Of a DNA stretch of 64,000 nucleotides, positions 15,705-24,551 are shown piece after piece. This DNA comes from Kineosporia sp. NBRC 101731 (GTDB lineage: Bacteria > Actinomycetota > Actinomycetes > Actinomycetales > Kineosporiaceae). The stretch covers positions 186,001 to 250,000 of the forward strand of contig NZ_BSTC01000008.1 in the NCBI RefSeq assembly GCF_030269305.1, written 5' to 3'. The notes under the pieces are model-generated. The model made no database searches, was not told the origin of the DNA, and worked only from the letters and a program-made list of their open reading frames with translations. Within the stretch, counting starts at the first letter, position 1. Each line of letters opens with the position of its first letter. Made by a program: the position numbers and the translations under genes.

Positions 15705-17909
15705 ATGTCCGCACTCGCCCGATGGTGCTATCAGCACCGGTACGTCGTTCTCGCGCTATGGATCACGCTGCTCGTCGGCCTGGGGGCCGCCAACGCGTCA
15801 CGCGGCACCGCGTACTCCGACGAGTTCAGCCTGCCCGGAACGGAATCCTCCAAGGCGCTGGATCTCCTGGAGCAGGCCAGCCCCGCACAGGCCGGTGACA
15901 CCGGCCAGATCGTCGTCCACGCCGAGAACGGCAAGATCTCCGACGCCGGGGTCCAGCAGCGGGTGTCGGCGATGCTCGCCGAGGTCTCCGGGCTGCCGCA
16001 CGTGTCCGGGGTGACCGGTCCTTACGACGAGGCCGGGGCCACACAGGTCAGCCAGGACGGCACGATCGCCTTCGCCACCGTGCAGTTCGACGCCTTGACG
16101 GCGGACATCCCGGTGGAGGACGTCGAGAAGGTCATCGACACCGCCCAGGCGATCGACGGTGACGGCGTGCAGGTCGAACTCGGCGGCCAGGTGATTCAGA
16201 ACGCCACCCAGGAACCGCCGGGCGGCAGTGAGGTCTTCGGGGTGATCGCGGCCGCGGTCATCCTCTTCATCACCTTCGGCTCGCTGTTCGCCAGTCTGAT
16301 GCCGATCATGGTCGCGCTGTTCGGCGTCGGCGTGGGAATCCTTTCCATCGGCCAGCTCTCGCACGCCATGTCGCTCTCCTCGATCGCGCCCACCCTGGCC
16401 GCGCTGATCGGTCTGGGCGTGGGTATCGACTACGCGCTCTTCATCGTCACCCGTTACCGCAGCGGCCTGAAGTCCGGTCTGCAGCCCGAGGACGCGGCCA
16501 TCCGGGCGCTGAACACCTCCGGTCGTGCAGTGCTTTTCGCCGGTGGCACGGTGGTGATCGCTCTGCTCGGCCTGCTCGTGCTGAACGTCAACTTCCTGGC
16601 CGGCATGGGAATCGGCGCCGCCGTCACGGTGCTGGCCACCGTCGCGGCCGCGATCACCCTGCTGCCCGCTGCCCTCGGTATGCTCGGAGTGCGCCTGCTC
16701 AGCCGTCGTGAGCGGCGCGCCCTGGCTGAACACGGTCCTTCGGAAAGTCATGCTCGACAGGGATTCTGGGGTCGCTGGGCGAAGACCATCGAGCATCGGA
16801 AGGTGCTCTTCGGGCTGGTTGCCACCGCGTTGATCGTGGTGCTGTCGCTGCCCACGCTGTCGCTGCGCCTGGGGTCGTCCGACGCCGGTAACGACCCGTC
16901 GGACAGCACCACCCGTCAGGCCTACGACCTGCTCGCCGATGGTTTCGGCCCGGGTTCGAACGGCCCGCTGCTGCTGGTCGCCGAACTGGGCAACGACTCC
17001 GACGCGAAGGCACTCACCGCGCTGGCCGCCACGATCCAGGAAACCCCCGGTGTTGCCGCGGTGGCTGCCGTGCCGGTGCAGCCCGGGGCCACGCTCGGCC
17101 TGATCCAGGTCGTCCCGACGACCTCACCGCAGGACGCGAAGACCAGTGAGCTGATCCAGCACCTGCGCAAGGACGTGATCCCTCCGGCCGAGAGCGGCAC
17201 CTCGATGCAGGTGTACGTGGGCGGCGCGACCGCGATCTTCGACGACTTCGCCGACGTACTCACCGGCAAGCTGCCGTTGTTCATCGGTGTGATCGTGGCC
17301 CTGGGCTGTCTGCTGCTGCTCCTGGCCTTCCGCAGTGTCGTGGTGTCCCTGACCGCGGCGGTGATGAACCTGATTGCCGCGGCTGCCTCGTTCGGCGTGC
17401 TGGTGGCGGTGTTCCAGTGGGGCTGGGGCTCCTCGGCCATCGGGGCCGGGCCGGGCGGCCCGGTCGAGGCCTTCCTGCCGGTGATCATGCTGGCCATCCT
17501 GTTCGGCCTGTCGATGGACTACCAGGTGTTCCTGGTCAGCCGCATGCACGAGGAATGGCAGCACAGCCGCGACAACGCCCGGGCGGTGACGGTCGGACAG
17601 GCCGAGACCGGACGGGTGATCACGGCGGCGGCGCTGATCATGATCTTCGTGTTCGCGGCCTTCATCCTCGAGGGTCAGCGGGTCATCGCGGAGTTCGGCG
17701 TCGGCCTGGCCGCGGCCGTCGCGATCGACGCCTTCCTGATCCGGACGGTCCTGGTGCCGGCCGTCATGCACGGTCTCGGTGATGCCAACTGGTGGCTGCC
17801 GGGCTGGCTCGACCGGATCCTGCCGCACCTGTCGGTCGACCCGGCCGACGAGCCCCTGCCCGACGCGACCGCGGACGAGCCCCCGGCCGCCGAACTGGTG
17901 TCCCGCTGA
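15705..17909 (+). CDS. MMPL-family RND transporter
   Basis: A 734-residue exporter with the classic arrangement: one transmembrane helix, a large extracellular loop (residues 40-180), five helices, then a second half of the same layout. Conserved proton-relay motifs are visible in each half: GLGVGIDYALFIVTRY near residue 240 and GLSMDYQVFLVSRMHEEW near residue 605. MmpL proteins export lipids or small molecules across the inner membrane. ATG at 15705 follows GGAGGGG. The gene leads an operon with a histidine kinase (27 bp downstream) and its response regulator, so its expression or its cargo is probably linked to that sensor. Confidence 0.92.
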   Translation: MSALARWCYQHRYVVLALWITLLVGLGAANASRGTAYSDEFSLPGTESSKALDLLEQASPAQAGDTGQIVVHAENGKISDAGVQQRVSAMLAEVSGLPHVSGVTGPYDEAGATQVSQDGTIAFATVQFDALTADIPVEDVEKVIDTAQAIDGDGVQVELGGQVIQNATQEPPGGSEVFGVIAAAVILFITFGSLFASLMPIMVALFGVGVGILSIGQLSHAMSLSSIAPTLAALIGLGVGIDYALFIVTRYRSGLKSGLQPEDAAIRALNTSGRAVLFAGGTVVIALLGLLVLNVNFLAGMGIGAAVTVLATVAAAITLLPAALGMLGVRLLSRRERRALAEHGPSESHARQGFWGRWAKTIEHRKVLFGLVATALIVVLSLPTLSLRLGSSDAGNDPSDSTTRQAYDLLADGFGPGSNGPLLLVAELGNDSDAKALTALAATIQETPGVAAVAAVPVQPGATLGLIQVVPTTSPQDAKTSELIQHLRKDVIPPAESGTSMQVYVGGATAIFDDFADVLTGKLPLFIGVIVALGCLLLLLAFRSVVVSLTAAVMNLIAAAASFGVLVAVFQWGWGSSAIGAGPGGPVEAFLPVIMLAILFGLSMDYQVFLVSRMHEEWQHSRDNARAVTVGQAETGRVITAAALIMIFVFAAFILEGQRVIAEFGVGLAAAVAIDAFLIRTVLVPAVMHGLGDANWWLPGWLDRILPHLSVDPADEPLPDATADEPPAAELVSR

Positions 17910-17935
17910 CCGCCTGATCCGCCTACAGTTCTGAG

Positions 17936-19252
17936 ATGGGACTTCCCCTGAAGATCATGCCGAAGGCCGTCGGCCACCCCCGGGTCCGTCCCTGGGTGTC
18001 CGACGGCCTTCTGGCCTTGCTGCTCTTCGCGTTCAGTGTGGTGGCCGGGTTCAAGATGACCGAGCACCCGGAGCTGCACACGGCCGGGGTGCTGCTGGCC
18101 GAGGCGGCGATCTTCTCGGTGCTGGTGCTGCGCACGGCCCGGCCCCAGACCGTGCTCTGCTGCACCGCCGCGGGGTGCGCGGCCCTGGTCTGGCACCTCA
18201 ACGGTCTGGACACCCCCGCGCTGCTGGCGCCCGCGGCCGCGCTGTCGGTCGTGGCGGCCCGGGGAAACCGCCGGGTCACGGTGATCTGGTGGGGTCTGAC
18301 CAGCGCGGTGATCGTGGTCAGTCAGTCGATCGGCTCCGGTGAGGTGTTCCAGGCCAACCAGATCGGCACCCTGGTCTGGCTGGGGTTCTTCGCCGCGATG
18401 GGCGAGGCGGTCCAGAGCAAGAAGGCTTACGTGGCGGCGATCGAGGAACGGGCCCACCGGGCCGAGCACACCCGTGAGGAGGAGGCCGGCCGCCGGGTCG
18501 CCGAGGAACGGCTGCGCATCGCCCAGGAACTGCACGATGTGGTCGCCCACCACATCGCCGTCATCCACGTGCAGGCATCGGTGGCCGAGCATCTGGTGAA
18601 GGACAAACCGGAAGAGGCGGCCGAGGCGCTCACCCACGTACGGCGCTCCAGTCGTACCGTGCTCGACGAGCTGACCGGCCTGCTCAACGTACTGCGGCAG
18701 CCGGGTGACACGAAGACCCCGATCGAGCCGGCCGCCGGTGTGAACGACCTGCCCGCGCTCATCCACTCGTTCGAGTCCTCCGGGCTCAGGGTCACCTGGA
18801 CCATCCGGGGCGAACGTCGTCCACTGCCCCCGGCGGTCGACCTGGTGGCCTACCGCCTGGCGCAGGAGGGCCTGACCAACGCCCACAAGCACGGCCTCGG
18901 CTCGGCCAAGCTCGATGTCCGGTTCACCGGTGACGCCGTGATGATCGACATCGTCAACGCGAACGGCGTCGAGGCCCGGCCGGCCACCGACGACAGTTCG
19001 CTGACGGGTGGGTACGGCCTCATCGGGATGCGCGAGCGGGCCCTGGCGGTGGGCGGCAGCCTGCGGGCCGCGCCGGAGCCCGACGGCACCTGGCGGGTGC
19101 GGGCCCGGCTGCCGGTGCGGGCGGAGAAGGAGAAGAAGGCCCCGGTGCCGATCCCCCCGATGCCCCCGCCGGACAAGGCTGCTGTTTCCTGCAAGATCCC
19201 CGTCCGGCCCGGTGGCCTCGGCCAGCGGGAGCCGAGCCGGGGCACCGCCTGA
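17936..19252 (+). CDS. sensor histidine kinase (HisKA_3)
   Basis: Membrane sensor kinase of 438 residues, second gene of the mmpL operon. Five or six short hydrophobic helices lie in residues 20-155. The phospho-acceptor region is RIAQELHDVVAHHIAVIHVQ, and the ATP-binding region ends with GGYGLIGMRERALAVGG. An extra Pro/Lys-rich tail of about 45 residues (KEKKAPVPIPPMPPPDK) follows the kinase domain and is unusual for this family; it may be a linker or interaction tail. There is no extracellular sensing domain. Confidence 0.9.
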   Translation: MGLPLKIMPKAVGHPRVRPWVSDGLLALLLFAFSVVAGFKMTEHPELHTAGVLLAEAAIFSVLVLRTARPQTVLCCTAAGCAALVWHLNGLDTPALLAPAAALSVVAARGNRRVTVIWWGLTSAVIVVSQSIGSGEVFQANQIGTLVWLGFFAAMGEAVQSKKAYVAAIEERAHRAEHTREEEAGRRVAEERLRIAQELHDVVAHHIAVIHVQASVAEHLVKDKPEEAAEALTHVRRSSRTVLDELTGLLNVLRQPGDTKTPIEPAAGVNDLPALIHSFESSGLRVTWTIRGERRPLPPAVDLVAYRLAQEGLTNAHKHGLGSAKLDVRFTGDAVMIDIVNANGVEARPATDDSSLTGGYGLIGMRERALAVGGSLRAAPEPDGTWRVRARLPVRAEKEKKAPVPIPPMPPPDKAAVSCKIPVRPGGLGQREPSRGTA

Positions 19253-19262
19253 GAGAAATGTG

Positions 19263-19952
19263 ATGACGAACCAGATGACCCGAGTGCTGCTCGCCGACGA
19301 CCAGGCACTGATCCGCGCCGGTTTCCGGGTCCTGATCGACTCCGCGTCCGACCTGGAGGTGGTGGGCGAGGCCGGCACCGGCCGGCAGGCCGTCGACCTG
19401 GCGCGGTCCACCCGCGCCGACGTGGTGGTGATGGACATCCGGATGCCCGACCTCGACGGTCTCGAGGCCACCCGGCTGATCTGTGCCGATGACGACCTGG
19501 CCGGGGTGAAGGTGCTGGTCGTGACCACCTTCGAGATCGACGAGTACGTGCTCGCCGCGCTCCGGGCCGGCGCCAGCGGGTTCGTCGGCAAGGGGGTGGA
19601 GGCGGAAGAGCTGCTCGCTGCCATCCGTACGGTGGCCACCGGTGACGCGCTGCTGTCGCCGCGCGCCACCCGGGGCCTGATCACCGAGTTCCTGGCGCAG
19701 CCGAGCAGCGTGAACCCGCCTACCCCGGAACAGTTCTCGGCTCTCACCGAGCGTGAGCGGGAAGTGGCCACGCTGGTTGCGCTGGGCCTTTCCAACGATG
19801 AGATCGCCGAACGGCTCTTCGTCAGCCCGCTCACCGCGAAAACACATGTGAACCGAGCGATGACGAAGGTCGGCGCACGGGACCGGGCCCAGCTCGTGGT
19901 GGCTGCCTACCAGAGCGGGCTGGTGAGCCCGGCCCCCGATCTCAATCGCTGA
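19263..19952 (+). CDS. NarL/LuxR-type response regulator
   Basis: A 229-residue response regulator, third gene of the mmpL/kinase operon. VLLADDQALIR starts the receiver domain, VVMDIRMPDLDG has the phospho-acceptor Asp, and the LuxR HTH is LTEREREVATLVALGLSNDEI. The chosen ATG at 19263 lies after GAGAGAAATGTG, ten bases after the kinase stop. Its 3' end overlaps the convergent DUF427 gene by 11 bp, so the two transcripts are antisense to each other there. Confidence 0.92.
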   Translation: MTNQMTRVLLADDQALIRAGFRVLIDSASDLEVVGEAGTGRQAVDLARSTRADVVVMDIRMPDLDGLEATRLICADDDLAGVKVLVVTTFEIDEYVLAALRAGASGFVGKGVEAEELLAAIRTVATGDALLSPRATRGLITEFLAQPSSVNPPTPEQFSALTEREREVATLVALGLSNDEIAERLFVSPLTAKTHVNRAMTKVGARDRAQLVVAAYQSGLVSPAPDLNR

Positions 19953-20223
19953 AGGTGACACCCTTCCAGAACGCGACCCGGTCCTTGATCTGCGCGGCGG
20001 CCTCTTTCGGCGCCGGGTAGTACCAGGCGGCATCGGTGTTCTCGGTGCCGTCGACCGTGACCGAGTAGTACGACGCCGTGCCCTTCCACGGGCAGACACT
20101 GGTGGTGCTGCTCTCGCTGAACAGGTCCTGCCGCAGCGACGAGGCCGGGAAGTAGGGATTGCCCTCGACCTCGACGATGTCGTCCGACTCGGCGATCACG
20201 GTGCCGTTCCAGGTGGCGCGCAT
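19942..20223 (-). CDS. DUF427 domain protein
   Basis: A 93-residue beta-rich protein: MRATWNGTVIAESDD, GNPYFPASSL, CPWKGTASYYSVTVDG and AWYYPAPKEAA are all typical of DUF427, a small cupin-like fold of unknown function. The length is normal. ATG at 20223 follows GAAAGGAA with good spacing. It is convergent with the response regulator gene and overlaps its 3' end. Confidence 0.9.
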   Translation of the reverse strand: MRATWNGTVIAESDDIVEVEGNPYFPASSLRQDLFSESSTTSVCPWKGTASYYSVTVDGTENTDAAWYYPAPKEAAAQIKDRVAFWKGVTFSD

Positions 20224-20318
20224 GGACAGTTCCTTTCGCAGGGGCAACAACCTGTGAATCAGGATGCCTTTCGGTCAACGGGGCTGCCATCGCGACTATT
20301 TCTGTTTAAGGTCGGGGG

Positions 20319-21656
20319 GTGCGATGGACCGATTCGGCACGGTTCGTCCGGGGTGGCGCCACGGCGCTGCGCCGGGCTGCCGCAGTGACGGCCTTTCTGC
20401 TCGGGGTCACCGTGGTCTTCATGATGTCCGGGTCGACGGCCGCGCAGCCCAGAACCCTGGCCGACGACACGCCGGCCACTCCCTCGGGCACGTCTGCCCT
20501 GCTCCCCACGGTTTCCGGCACCAGCGGCCCGTTACTGCCCACGGCCAGTGCCACGGCCTGGCCGTTCGACTCGTTCCCGACCACGAGCACCACCCCGACC
20601 CCGTCCTCGACGTCGGGCGGCGCCTACGGCATCTCCAAGACCACCGCCCTGACCTCCTCGGGCATCCCGGCGCGGGCTTATCAGGCCTATCGGTCGGCGG
20701 CCGCGCAACTGGCCGTCTCCGACCCCACCTGCAAGATCGACTGGGCGCTCATCGCCGGCATCGGACGCGTGGAGAGCAACCACGGCCGGTACGGCGGGTC
20801 CGGCATCACCCAGGCCGGCCTGATCACGCCGCCCATTCTCGGTATCCGCCTCGACGGGTCTACCCCGGGCACCGCCCGCATCGGTGACACCGACAACGGC
20901 GCGTACGACGGCGACTCCTCCGTCGACCGCGCGGTCGGACCGATGCAGTTCCTGCCCGGCACCTGGAAGGCGTACGGCCAGGGCAACCCGCAGGACATCG
21001 ACAATGCAGCGCTCGCCACCGGAAAATACCTCTGTGCGGGCAGTTCGAGCCTCGACACCCGGGCCGGTCAGGCGGCGGCCGTGTACCGATACAACCGCAG
21101 CAACAGCTACGTCTCGCTGGTGCTCTCGCTGGCCACGGCCTATCGCACGGGCGAGGAGCAGACCGTGCCCGACGCCCCGGCCGACACGCCGACGCCCAGG
21201 CCCACCGGTGAGGACACCGACCCGCCGGGCACCGCTCCGGGCCCGCCGCCCGCACTGCCCCAGCCGCCGAAGCACACCACCCCGACGAAGACGGCCAAGC
21301 CGACGAAGACCAGCAAGCCCACCACCACGAGCAAGCCCACGAAGACCGGCAAGCCGACCCCCACCAAGACCCCCAAGCCGACGACCACGGTCACGCCCAC
21401 CACCAGGCCCACGCCGACGAAGACGGTCGCGCCCACCCCCACGCCGACCACCACGGTGGTGCCGACCACGTCGCCCACGCCCACCGTGAAGCCCCCGGCG
21501 TCCCCCACGCCCACCGACAGCTGCACGACCTCACCCACACCCACAGCGACGGGCACCGCCACCCCGACCCCCACGCCAACTCCCACCACCACGCCGAGTC
21601 CTACACCCACCCCGTGCGTGACCAGTGCGCCGGCGGTCGAAGAGTCAGGCGAGTAG
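20319..21656 (+). CDS. secreted lytic transglycosylase with Pro/Thr-rich tail
   Basis: Probable cell-wall hydrolase of 445 residues. A signal peptide (AAAVTAFLLGVTVVFMMSG) occupies about residues 20-42. The catalytic domain shows the MltB-like pattern: LIAGIGRVESNHGRYGG with the catalytic Glu, then SVDRAVGPMQFLPGTWKAYG and NIDNAALATGKYLC-like sequence (here DIDNAALATGKYLC). From residue 290 the protein is a long Pro/Thr/Lys tail (KPTKTSKPTTTSKPTKTGKP), probably crossing or binding the wall. The start is GTG at 20319. It cuts peptidoglycan glycan strands outside the cell; a role in resuscitation or division is possible. Confidence 0.85.
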   Translation: MRWTDSARFVRGGATALRRAAAVTAFLLGVTVVFMMSGSTAAQPRTLADDTPATPSGTSALLPTVSGTSGPLLPTASATAWPFDSFPTTSTTPTPSSTSGGAYGISKTTALTSSGIPARAYQAYRSAAAQLAVSDPTCKIDWALIAGIGRVESNHGRYGGSGITQAGLITPPILGIRLDGSTPGTARIGDTDNGAYDGDSSVDRAVGPMQFLPGTWKAYGQGNPQDIDNAALATGKYLCAGSSSLDTRAGQAAAVYRYNRSNSYVSLVLSLATAYRTGEEQTVPDAPADTPTPRPTGEDTDPPGTAPGPPPALPQPPKHTTPTKTAKPTKTSKPTTTSKPTKTGKPTPTKTPKPTTTVTPTTRPTPTKTVAPTPTPTTTVVPTTSPTPTVKPPASPTPTDSCTTSPTPTATGTATPTPTPTPTTTPSPTPTPCVTSAPAVEESGE

Positions 21657-21705
21657 CGCCCCGTCACCGAAAAGTCCCCGTTCCGGACCCCATGGGCAAC
21701 CAGGG

Positions 21706-21745
21706 GGTTGCCTGTTTGATAGGCAACCTCTAGGCTGCCTATTGT
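21706..21745 (+). promoter_or_regulatory. operator overlapping the promoter of the ArsR-SRPBCC gene
   Basis: The inverted repeat GGTTGCCT-N7-AGGCAACC (21706-21728) covers a -35-like TTGATA (21716-21721). An 18-bp spacer separates it from TATTGT (21740-21745). Another half-site, GGGCAACC, lies at 21694. This is the arrangement expected for autorepression by the ArsR domain encoded directly downstream. Confidence 0.6.
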
Positions 21746-21757
21746 TGAAGGGGAGCG

Positions 21758-22549
21758 ATGGACGACGAGGTGTTCCGGGCGCTGGCCGATCCCACCCGGC
21801 GGGCGTTGCTCGACCGGCTGGCCGAGGAGAACGGGCAGAGTCTCAAGCAACTCTGTGTGGGGCTGGGCATGTCCCGGCAGTCCGTGAGCAAGCACCTGGC
21901 GGTGCTCGAGGCGGCGAATGTGGTCACCACGCTGCGGCAAGGGCGTGAGCTGCTGCATCACCTGAATGCCGAGCCGATCAATGCCATTGCTGACCGGTGG
22001 ATGTCGAAGTACGACCGCGGCCGGGCGCAGGTCCTGGCCGGTCTCAAGCAGGCTCTGGAGGGGCAGAACATGGCTGAGAACAGTGAGTTCGTCTACGTCA
22101 CGTACATCCGCTCGACGCCGGAAAAGGTCTGGCGGGCGATCACCGAGCCGGAGTTCACGAAACAGTACTGGGGAGTGGAATTTCGCTCCGACTGGAAGAA
22201 GGGCAGCCCGATCGTCTGGGATTTCCAGGGGCTCGAGGTCGCCGATCCGGAGCAGGTGGTGGTGGAGTCCTCGCCCTACGAGCGCCTGGCCTACACCTGG
22301 CACGGTCTGACCCCGGAGCTCGTCGACACGATGGGCTGGGACGAGGACCGGCGGCTACGACTGGCCGAGGACCCACGGACCACGGCGACTTTCACGATCG
22401 AGCCGCAGGACGGCGGCGTGGTGAAGCTGAGTCTCGTGCACACCGGTGCACCGGACAGCACCATGGTGAAGATGGTCGAACAGGGCTGGCCCGTAGTGCT
22501 GGCCGGTCTCAAGACCTTGCTGGAGACCGGCTCTGCACTGAAGGGCTAG
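21758..22549 (+). CDS. ArsR-family regulator fused to an SRPBCC (AHSA1-like) domain
   Basis: A 263-residue fusion. Residues 1-100 are an ArsR winged helix (DPTRRALLDRLAEENGQSLKQ, then LGMSRQSVSKHLAVLEAANVV). Residues 108-263 are an AHSA1/START-like hydrophobic-pocket domain (STPEKVWRAITEPEFTKQYW, ... VVLAGLKTLLETG). These two are often separate, adjacent genes; here they form one chain, so ligand binding in the pocket may directly control DNA binding. No metal-binding Cys cluster is present. AAGGGGAG precedes the ATG. The promoter carries a matching operator. Confidence 0.9.
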   Translation: MDDEVFRALADPTRRALLDRLAEENGQSLKQLCVGLGMSRQSVSKHLAVLEAANVVTTLRQGRELLHHLNAEPINAIADRWMSKYDRGRAQVLAGLKQALEGQNMAENSEFVYVTYIRSTPEKVWRAITEPEFTKQYWGVEFRSDWKKGSPIVWDFQGLEVADPEQVVVESSPYERLAYTWHGLTPELVDTMGWDEDRRLRLAEDPRTTATFTIEPQDGGVVKLSLVHTGAPDSTMVKMVEQGWPVVLAGLKTLLETGSALKG

Positions 22550-24520
22550 CTAGACGTCGATCCGCGATCCGATGATCACCGTCTGGTCGCGGGGCAGGCG
22601 GAAGTAGTCGGCGGCGTCGGCGGTGATGCCGGAGGTGGCCAGGAACAGCCGCTTGCGCCACCTGGTCATCCCGGGCGCGTCTCCGATCTCCAGGTCGATG
22701 GTGGACAGGAAGTAGGAGGCGTCACCCAGGGAGACGGGTAGCTCGGGAGCCGTGCCGCAGATCAGGGCCAGCGCTGCGGGGACATCAGGTTCGTCCATGT
22801 AGCCGAACCAGGCGGTCACGTGGGTGATGCCGTCGTCGGCGTATCCGAGCTCGTCGAGTACCACCCGTTCGGCGGGTGGGACGTACGGCACCGGCCGGGT
22901 CTGGATCGAGACGATCACCGCGTGCTGGTGCAGAACGTGGTTGTGCTCGACGTTCGCCCGCATCGCCAGGGGTGTCGTGTCCTTGCCACGGTTCAGGAAG
23001 ACGGCGGTGCCCGGCACCCGTACCGGTTCCGGCTGCCGCGTGTGCAGGGTGTCGACGAATTCCCGCAACGACCCCTCTTCCTCCTCCCGCCGGCTGGTGA
23101 CCTGTGCCCGTCCACGCTGCCAGGTGGTCATCACGGTGAAGGCGGTGATGGCGATCAGGAGCGGCAGCCAGGCGCCGTGCACCAGCTTGGTCAGGTTCGC
23201 GCTCAGGAACAGCAGGTCGAGCAGGAAGAAGACACCACCGGCGCCGAAGACCAGCCAGCGCGGCCAGTTCCAGCCCTTCCGGGCGACGTAGAAGAACAGG
23301 ATGGTCGTGATGGTGATCGTGCCGGTGGCCGCCATCCCGTAGGCGTAGGCCAGCCGCTGCGAGCTCCGGAAGGTGAAGACCAGGGTCAGTACCGAGAACA
23401 TCAGCAGCCAGTTGATCCACGGCACGTAGATCTGGCCGATCGCCTGGTCCGAGGTGTGGGTGATCCGCAGGCGGGGCAGATACCCGAGTTGGACGGCCTG
23501 GTGGGCGACGGAGAACGCGCCGGTGATGACGGCCTGGGAGGCGATCACGGTGGCCGCGGTGGCCAGCAGGACCAGGGGCAGACGGAACCACTCCGGTACC
23601 AGCAGGAAGAACGGGCTACTCAGGTTGGCCGGGTTCTGGATGATGAGAGCACCCTGGCCGAGGTAGTTGAGGAGGCCGGCCGGGAAGACGAGGATCAGCC
23701 AGGCCCGGGTGATGGCGGCCCGGCCGAAATGACCCATGTCGGCGAACAGCGCCTCGGCGCCGGTGATCGCCAGCACCACCGCGGCCATCGAGAAGAACGC
23801 GATCCCGAAGTGGCCGAACAGGAAGCCGATCGCGTAGGTCGGTGAGAGGGCCTTGAGCACTTCCGGGTTCTGCGTGATTCCGCGCAGGCCGGCGATCCCG
23901 ATGGTGAGGAACCAGGCGATCATCACCGGGCCGAAGAGCCGTCCGACCTTGGCGGTGCCGAACTTCTGCGCGGTGAAGAGCGCCACGATGATCACGGCGG
24001 TGATCGGCACGGTCAGATTGGCCAGGGAGGGGTTCACGATCTCCAGGCCCTCGACCGCGGACAGGACCGAGATGGCCGGGGTGATCACGCTGTCGCCGAA
24101 GAACAGCGAGGCGCCGAAGATGCCCAGGCCGGCCAGCACCGCTTTGGTCCGCCGGGAGCCCGGCACCGCCTGACGACGGATCAGTGTGATGAGCGAGAGG
24201 ATCCCGCCCTCGCCGTCGTTGTCGGCCCGCAGCACGAAGAGCACGTACATCAGGGTCACGATCAGCGTCACCGACCAGATGATCAGCGAGATCACCCCGA
24301 GGACGTTGTCCGGCGTCGCCGGCACCGGATGAGGGTCGTCGGGGCTGAAGATCGTCTGGAGCGTGTAGATCGGGCTCGTGCCGATGTCCCCGTAGACGAC
24401 CCCGAGCGCGGCGATGGTCAGCGCGGTCCGGGCCAGGGAAGGGCTTCGCGTGTCGGCTGCAGGACGGTCAGGGTTGGCCACGCACGCGACTCTGGGGCCG
24501 GTTCCGTGACGGCGCAACAT
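22550..24520 (-). CDS. kup: Kup-type potassium transporter
   Basis: Proton-coupled K+ uptake protein of about 656 residues. The family signature GVVYGDIGTSPIYTLQTIF is near residue 40; about twelve helices follow to residue 440, then a cytosolic C-terminal domain that ends at GSRIDV. The start is uncertain: ATG at 24520 or GTG at 24481, the latter giving an N-terminus more like homologues. Neither has a clear ribosome-binding site, and an 11-bp direct repeat overlaps the first. It lies 31 bp downstream of an MFS gene and ends one base from the convergent ArsR fusion gene. Confidence 0.93.
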   Translation of the reverse strand: MLRRHGTGPRVACVANPDRPAADTRSPSLARTALTIAALGVVYGDIGTSPIYTLQTIFSPDDPHPVPATPDNVLGVISLIIWSVTLIVTLMYVLFVLRADNDGEGGILSLITLIRRQAVPGSRRTKAVLAGLGIFGASLFFGDSVITPAISVLSAVEGLEIVNPSLANLTVPITAVIIVALFTAQKFGTAKVGRLFGPVMIAWFLTIGIAGLRGITQNPEVLKALSPTYAIGFLFGHFGIAFFSMAAVVLAITGAEALFADMGHFGRAAITRAWLILVFPAGLLNYLGQGALIIQNPANLSSPFFLLVPEWFRLPLVLLATAATVIASQAVITGAFSVAHQAVQLGYLPRLRITHTSDQAIGQIYVPWINWLLMFSVLTLVFTFRSSQRLAYAYGMAATGTITITTILFFYVARKGWNWPRWLVFGAGGVFFLLDLLFLSANLTKLVHGAWLPLLIAITAFTVMTTWQRGRAQVTSRREEEEGSLREFVDTLHTRQPEPVRVPGTAVFLNRGKDTTPLAMRANVEHNHVLHQHAVIVSIQTRPVPYVPPAERVVLDELGYADDGITHVTAWFGYMDEPDVPAALALICGTAPELPVSLGDASYFLSTIDLEIGDAPGMTRWRKRLFLATSGITADAADYFRLPRDQTVIIGSRIDV

Positions 24521-24538
24521 TTTGACAAGATTTTGACA
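24519..24538. promoter_or_regulatory. 11-bp-period direct repeat near the kup start
   Basis: ATTTTGACA occurs twice (24519-24527 and 24530-24538), exactly one helical turn apart. Such spacing is typical of OmpR/PhoB-type response regulator sites. It sits between the MFS stop and the kup coding region and overlaps the first candidate kup start. Confidence 0.3.
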
Positions 24539-24551
24539 CGTGCCCGTTCGA

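Noticed and set aside
24496-24551. Cyclic di-AMP riboswitch before the potassium transporter
   Set aside because: There is too little space between the MFS stop and the kup start, and no conserved ydaO-type elements are visible.
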